Shown: piece after piece, positions 57,756 through 64,000 of the stretch
How positions within the stretch are numbered: the stretch's first letter is position 1
How the letters are laid out: each line of letters opens with the position of its first letter
Assembly: GCF_051014685.1 (NCBI RefSeq)
Contig: NC_135052.1
Span: forward strand, 10,313,105 to 10,377,104
Direction: 5' to 3'
Length of the DNA: 64,000 nucleotides
DNA from: Ptiloglossa arizonensis
Taxonomy: Eukaryota > Arthropoda > Insecta > Hymenoptera > Colletidae
Program-made: the position numbers and the translations under genes
Notes under the pieces: generated by a model
Seen by the model: the letters and a program-made list of their open reading frames with translations, nothing else
What the model was told of the DNA's origin: nothing
The model's database searches: none

Positions 57756-58895
57756 AGCGAGCGAGCGATATCGAATAATTAGTCTTCGACTGTTCCTCTC
57801 CTCGGTGCGATTTTCCCGTTTCTATCGTTTCCCGCTTCGCAAATATCGCCCCCTGTCCTCGCTCGACGAGCGACGGTGACGGACTGTGAGTCGACGAGCG
57901 GTAGCTGGCGGCTCTTCGCCGAGATTCGCGAGTGTGTGAGTGTAGGCGAGAAGCCGGGGGCCGCGCGGAGGATCGCGCCGCGGTTGGTCGTGCGTGAGGC
58001 GGGGGTCGGTTGGTGGCTGCTTGCCAGAGCTGCTGCCGTCAAGGGGCCGAGAGAGAGGATGAGGTTCGCTTGCCCGCTCACGCGCGCCCTTGCCTGCGGC
58101 TACGTGTGCTCCTCCCGTCTCTCTCCCATCGGCTCCACGTTTCTCTCGTTCCTAGGGAATTGCTAGTTGTACGCGACCTACCTTGATCTCTTTTTTCTCT
58201 CTTTCTCAGTGCCGCTTTATCGCCTAACTACGCGATGTGTCGCCGAAACGGGAACCAATTTGAATCGCCTCTAAATCCCCCCCTCCCCTCCCCCCATCCC
58301 TCTCACACTGCCACCTCCCCCTTCTCTCTTCTCGAAGCAACATTTTATTATTAAACGCTCGTTTCATTGGTAGAAAGGTTCCCGGTGTCTCGAGGACCGG
58401 TCCGCGCGTTATATGCGCTGACTCGAAACGCGAATATCTCGTTTCGTTTTTACCGAAAATCTAATCGTTGCGCGTCGAAACAATCGGATTTACGGGTGAA
58501 TCGAGATGTTCGTCGAGCGTCAAACGCACGATCGTACGTGAATAAAAACGAACGCGGCTTCGCTGGAGAGCGAACGGTAGCCTGGGCGGTGAAATTAAAA
58601 ATTTCGAAGCTCGGAACTCCGAGGGAATCTTTCTCTCTCTCTCTTTCCCTTTGTACGCGACGAAAGAAGTCCTCTTTTCGTAACGGTCGAACGATCGTGG
58701 AACGAAGAAAAATGAAACATTAAAAAATTGAAAAAGAAAAGATACCGCGAAAAACGACTGTACGGAGAGTTGTCTATTCGCGCGCGCGTTTGCGAATGGA
58801 ACGAACGTTTCTCGAAAATCGCGGAAACGAAGATTCCGTATTACACGCATCAAACGATGAGCATCGTTACTGTCCACGACGTCCTTTAATCCCCC

Positions 58896-58896
<1 letters not shown>

Positions 58897-58934
<38 letters not shown>

Positions 58935-58958
58935 GCCTGTCTGCCTGTCTGCCTGTCC
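58897..58958. repeat. (CTGT)n microsatellite
   Basis: About 15 CTGT units, the last few becoming CTGCCTGT. On the minus strand it gives the RQTD repeat inside a spurious 507-codon ORF. Confidence 0.95.
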
Positions 58959-59384
58959 CTGACTGACGGTGTGCCCGTTTCTCTCTGTCCCTCTTCTTTC
59001 TCTTTCTGTATTACTGTTTTCTTGTTCACTCGTTCGCCCGTTCTTTCTGGCTCGGCGTCTCACGCCACGAACGAAAAGGCGGCGATGGCAACGGCGGCAG
59101 GTCGTGTGCGTGCGACTGGATATGGACGAGGATAACGCCGCGGCGCAGGGAATTACGACGACTTGCCGAAGAAAGGTGGGAGAGAGAGGTGGGGGCGGCT
59201 GATGGCTCGTTGTCGGTACCGGCACGGCACGAGCGAGCACGGGCGGCGGCGGCGGCGGCGGCAGCGGCAGCGACGGCGTGGTCCTGAAGTGGCGTGGCGC
59301 GATGCGACGCTCGACGACGTGGCACGGTGCGCGGCGTGGCGCGATGCGAGGTGAAGCTAGGCGAGGCACGGCGCGGCGCGGCGA

Positions 59385-59460
59385 GGCGAGGCGAGGCGAG
59401 GCGAGACGAGGTGAGGCGAGGCGAGGCGAGGTGAGGCGAGGCGAGGCGAGGCGAGGCGGC
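59385..59460. repeat. GAGGC pentanucleotide array
   Basis: Tandem GAGGC units with occasional GAGAC and GAGGT variants, embedded in a wider GC-rich tract (59340-59480). Five-base periodicity makes every frame a five-residue repeat, LASPR on the minus strand. Confidence 0.9.
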
Positions 59461-62400
59461 CCGGCGTGGCCCGAATCGACTCGGCTCGGCTCGACGTAGC
59501 GCGCGGTGGTCGAGGGAGCGGAGCAAGTACCGTCACAGGGCAAGCTCGATCCGTGCTGTTCGGCTCGCCGAGGCGATGAGCCCTCGAGGCGGGTGGCGGG
59601 TGGCGGGTGACGGGTGGTGGGCGACTGGCGGCGGGCAGCAGGCAAGAGAGGCGAGAGGCGAGAGGGAAAGGGTGGCAAGGGAGACGAGAGGCGAGAGAGG
59701 CGTGCGGCGTGCGGCGAGACGGGCGGCGGCCGCTTCATGGTTGATAGGGACAGAGAAAGAGCGAAACGGTCGAACGGATGGACCGTAGAGACCGACCGTG
59801 AGGCGTGCGGCGAGTGTGTTGAAGAGCGATGAGGCGACGGCGCTCGAGGGGAAACGAGAGAAGCGGGAGGCAAAGAAGAAACGAGAGAGTTGGAGAGCGA
59901 GGAAGCGTGTGAGCCGGTAAGGCGACGAAGGCGGGGTCGGAGGAGGTGGCCGTCGGCACGCGCGGCGCGAACCGCTCTACCCACGCAAACGTACCGACGT
60001 ACGTGTGAACGAGCTTGTACGTGAGAGCGTGCGTGTCAGGCCGCCTGCCTGCCTCTGCGTGCCAGCGTGCCGGGCTGTCGGTCGGTCGGCCGCCGCGGCG
60101 TGTCAGCGTGCCGTTTCCTCTGCCTACGTATATAGCTCTGTGTTCGTGAGCGCGACAAACTGACGTCGCGCTGCACGCGCCTGTTCAATGACAGGGGTGG
60201 TCAATCGTTCCGCCGTTTCGTGTCTCGAAATTGATCTCCGCGGTTGAAACGGTTACGATGTCAAAGGAACCAACGTAAAACTCGCGATTCGCGATTTTAT
60301 ACGTGTATTTCGACGACGATCGACCGACTTCGGACTCGACGTTTTTACGGAAATTAAACCGTATCGGAGAAACGATCGCGGCGGCGATTCTTCCGCGCAA
60401 CTTCTGCTCCATTTTTTTCGAATTCTCCGTATCTTTCGCGTGGCGCGTGTAAAAAAATCGATCGCTTTTCGACGTTCGACGATACGTCGGGCGGGAACCT
60501 TCGCGATTAAGAAACGGTTGAAATACTGGGATTCGTGCGTCGGAGTTCGGATCCGTGTATTATTTTTGCGACTCGTATATACCTAAGGTCGTACGCGTAT
60601 ACGATATTGCAAATACGGTCGCTCGAATTGAAAATCGTCCGCTAATCTCGCTTACGTGTCGGTCTCCGCATATTACGTTATACGCAATTCGATAAAACAC
60701 GTTTGCAATTAATTAATTAATGCAGGTAATTAATGTTCGTTTGTGACGCAGAGTCTATTTGTACGATTACAATCACAGGATTTAACGCGAAATGCAATAT
60801 TTTAAGAAAAAGTATTCGATAATGGAAATCATTCGTCTACTCCTATTTTGGAAACTCGAACGCGAATTTCGCAAAGACGTATCTTGGGTAACGTTTTATA
60901 GAATTTCCTTTAATTTCTTCCACTATTCCAAATTTATCGTTAATCAATTTGATCGATATTTTTTATACAAGCACCGAACGTTCCTACTCATTCTGCAACA
61001 TTTATTTTAATTGTCCTTCGTTCGCAGGACCGAGGTTAGGTTTAAAAGCAGTCTCGATTGTACCTCGTCTTTATATAACACAGTATTATTTCGATATAGG
61101 AGTTGTTCGTACGTTTGCAAAATATTAAAAATATCGTAAAAATAATACGACAATTTTAAATATTGATTTTTGTTTCGTGCCGTATACTTTCGATTAGATA
61201 CAATTTTTGTAAATTCACCTTAAGATTTCTCTCGATTATAACGAAAAGAAGTTTCATCGCAGTTTGTTTCTTTTCGTCTTTCAGTTTTCTACAAACGTTT
61301 AAAATACGGAGTGCAATGAAATAATGCAACGAAAATGAGTCAATACGATTAGGGTATCCGCAAATTTGATAGATAGACGGCTTTTAGCTACGAGCCACTT
61401 CTCCTACATGGGATTACGTACATTAATCCTTTAATTGAAACGAGTAACGATGTAAACGAAGTATTCTAACGTTGATTATAAAAAACCACACGGTATGATA
61501 TTTTACGCGTGAGCACGAGTCGCCGTATGTATTTCGTTTGAGATTCTACACGGTAACGAACCGAAGTTAACCATCATTTTACTTTCTCGTTACTCTTTTT
61601 TTCGTAACTATTTTGCATTCGATCGCTCGGTATCGAAAAATCGTAATCGTCCCGAGAAAATATCTATTCCGGTAAATCGTGGCGTTTGCTGTTCTCGCAA
61701 TGGTTGCGACATTCGTATCGGGCGAACTCTAAAGATACCCGTTTCGAATCTATACAGATCAAACTGTGTTAGTACATTCCGCGTGCAGAAATTCGAATCC
61801 AAAAACGTTGTATTCAAAATTTGCGAAGAGAACGTTTAGAAACGAAGAAAACGCCTTACCTAGGGCGCGATGCGAAAATAATTCCACACGGTATTTATCG
61901 AAATTTTTCATTCGAATCGTGCATGCTGCTTCAAAACATCGAGAGTAATCGAGTTCCTATTAATCGTTCACCATTGATACTCTATTTCAAAACCGCGAAT
62001 TCAGTCTCGTCGATCGAGAATATCGTATCTCGTCTTCTCGTTACAACTTTTCGATTATTCGCGGTTCGTTCTTTCTTTCCGCTCGCGGAAACCCATCGCG
62101 GCACGAGGTTGATTGCTTAATTCGGGAACAGTCTGGTGTAAGTTACGAATCGACTCGTGGATTAGACGCGCGATTTTGTGCACGCGAGTTTGGGCAGGAT
62201 CGTAGACGATACGGTCGGGGGCAGATCCGAGTCCGTGGAGCATCGAGAGAAGAAGAAGAAGAAGAACGCGCGGCGGTCGGGAACGGAAAAAGAAACGGCA
62301 GCCGGTGGGAGGTGCGACGAGAACGCGAAACCGAACTCTAAAACGGAATAGCGGGAACGGTAAAGGCAAAAGGGAGAACAATGGGCGGTGAGCGGGTTGG

Positions 62401-64000
62401 AGGTGGGGTGGGGTGGTTGGGGTGGTGGTGGTGGTGGTAGGATGGGGTGGAAGTGGGAGGGGGAACGGGTGGGGGTGGTGGGAAGCGGCAGGGAGGGCAA
62501 AAAGGGAACGAGAGGCGACGGACTATTTTCTCTTGCGGCGAAGACGCGCGCCAGAATACTCGTTGTGCTCGGGATAGAGGAGGAAAGTAGTGAAATAGCG
62601 AGGAAGCAGTCGCGAAACCTAGAACGCACCGTGCAAAAAAAGGAATCGCGAAGCTTTTTCGCGGTTGCGGTGTATCGCGCTGTGACCATGCCATGGCCAC
62701 GCCATTGCCGTGCTGTTACCACGCCGTTATCCCGCCGTTCTGTGCCACTCCACGCCACGGCGTGCCGCTTCGCGCCGCGTCACAGTACACTCTGCATCGA
62801 GCGCTACTCCCCCTTCCCTTTTTCTTTTTGTTAAAACGCTTCGTTTCGTTTCGGTTCCTAGACGCGGCTAGGTAGAACCGACAAGGACGTAGCGCGCGCG
62901 CTTGGCGACGCGAACCGTGTCTCTCTCTCTCTCTTTCTCTCTCTCGTGCTCTCGCTGTTGCCTCACTCTCCCTCTTCGTCTCTCGTTCTCGTTCTCTGTT
63001 CCCGCGCGACGCGTCGTGCGTTCGAGAGCACGGTATCGTTGACGATACGTTGCCCACCCGCCACGTGCTCGTAGGCGCGTCCCGAAGAATGGACGAAAAT
63101 AAAAAAAGAGAAGGAAAGAATAAAGAAAAAAAAGAGAAAGAAAAAAGAAAAAGGAAGACGAGCGCGGGCAACGTATACGGACTCGGCGGTACCCGCGCGC
63201 TAGAACGCAAACCGTCGAGGAATCGCGGCAGGTGGGAGACGTTACTCGGTAGAAGAACAAACGGGGCTCATTAACACCGCTCTGCTCTCTCTCGTCCCTT
63301 CCTTGCCTTTTTTTTCTTGCCCGCATCTTCTCGCCTAGTGTTTTCGCCAACCGAACCGACCGCGTTCCACGTAACAACGAATATTTCCGACGATACGATC
63401 GAAGGAAGCGCGCTCGATAATGCTGTTTTCCCACGCGAACCACGAGGCGATCGAAAAATATGCACCGCTCGACGACAACGATCGCTCGTGCGCACTCCTG
63501 GCGAGAAAATGCGCCCGTGGTATTACAAATGCGCGCGGTCTTCGGCTTCCGATCGGTTTCGGAACGCGGCTGAACGCGCCAACGGCCGACGGGCGACGAT
63601 TAGCCGGGACATTAATAGGTAGCGTGAGCAAGTTTTCTCCAAGTCGGTGTGTACCGACGGAACCTTTAAGCCGTTCTCCCGGTTAAACGACCGTGATTAG
63701 AAATAATTACCGTTCGACGGCAGTCCGCGCGACGAACCTTTCCAGCGTGTATATACACCACTCGGATCGATCGTGCTCAGTTGCTTCGCGACGATCGATC
63801 GGTACGCGATTCCCGCCTCGCGATTTTATTTTTTCTTCTCTCGATCGTTGTACCAGTCGAGAGCACGAACGCGAATGCTTCTCGTTTCGTTTGTTCTCGA
63901 TTTTTCGAGGTACTCTCGCTCTCGGTGCAATTTCGATCGGTTACGTAGCCGCGAATCGTAACGCACCGAACTATCCTCTACTCCCGATCGTATTAACGAG

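Larger units (their letters stand above)
56180..64000. promoter_or_regulatory. CpG-rich upstream region of the HES gene
   Basis: No supported coding gene. It should contain the HES 5' untranslated region and promoter, and is dense in simple repeats: GAC triplets (56262-56540), GGT (57302-57370), CGAA (57676-57755), CTGT (58897-58958) and a GAGGC pentamer (59385-59460). Long low-complexity ORFs occur on both strands, typical of GC-rich DNA with few stops. Composition becomes more balanced after 60.4 kb. I could not locate the transcription start. Confidence 0.5.

Noticed and set aside
58461..59984. 507-codon minus-strand ORF as a gene
   Set aside because: Pro/Ser/Arg low complexity throughout, spans CTGT and GAGGC microsatellites, and resembles no domain. 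GC-rich DNA has few stops.

Overview
This is a piece of an insect nuclear genome, most probably a bee or another aculeate hymenopteran (inference). Genes are split by many short introns, intergenic DNA is very AT-rich, and a sharp change near 49.6-50.5 kb leads into a CpG-rich, microsatellite-rich domain. There are no operons, insertion sequences, CRISPR arrays or recognisable tRNA/rRNA genes. Coding sequences were assembled by hand from exon reading frames, splice sites and remembered family sequences; exon phases close in every model given.

Layout: 2.2-4.5 kb (-) heparan sulfate glucuronyl C5-epimerase; 5.7-7.6 kb (+) queuine tRNA-ribosyltransferase QTRT1; 7.9-8.9 kb (-) CCDC25; 10.0-12.6 kb (-) UBAC1/KPC2; 14.6-16.7 kb (+) a CCDC28 protein; 18.8-23.9 kb (+) the mitochondrial i-AAA protease YME1L; 23.9-31.9 kb AT-rich and gene-poor, with only weak exon candidates; 31.9-38.1 kb (-) an RFX7-type transcription factor; 39.9-43.1 kb (+) presequence protease PITRM1 in one uninterrupted coding exon; 43.3-45.1 kb (+) METTL25B; 45.3-47.8 kb (-) Mediator subunit MED8; 47.8-52.7 kb no supported gene; 52.7-56.2 kb (-) a hairy/HES bHLH-Orange repressor ending in WRPW; 56.2-64.0 kb its CpG-rich upstream region, full of simple repeats.

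The left 48 kb is a compact cluster of housekeeping genes, several in divergent pairs (GLCE/QTRT1, UBAC1/CCDC28, RFX7/PITRM1) or closely convergent pairs (QTRT1/CCDC25, METTL25B/MED8). The right 14 kb is a developmental-regulator landscape around one HES gene. The genes do not form one pathway, although YME1L and PITRM1 both serve mitochondrial protein quality control.

I found no wholly new gene system. The most useful observations are three short GC-AG introns in neighbouring minus-strand genes, long upstream ORFs that end exactly at the HES start codon, a leucine in place of the usual aromatic pore-loop residue in YME1L, AATAAA signals overlapping three stop codons, the abrupt base-composition boundary, and an unexplained splice-flanked open block at 26.6-26.8 kb.
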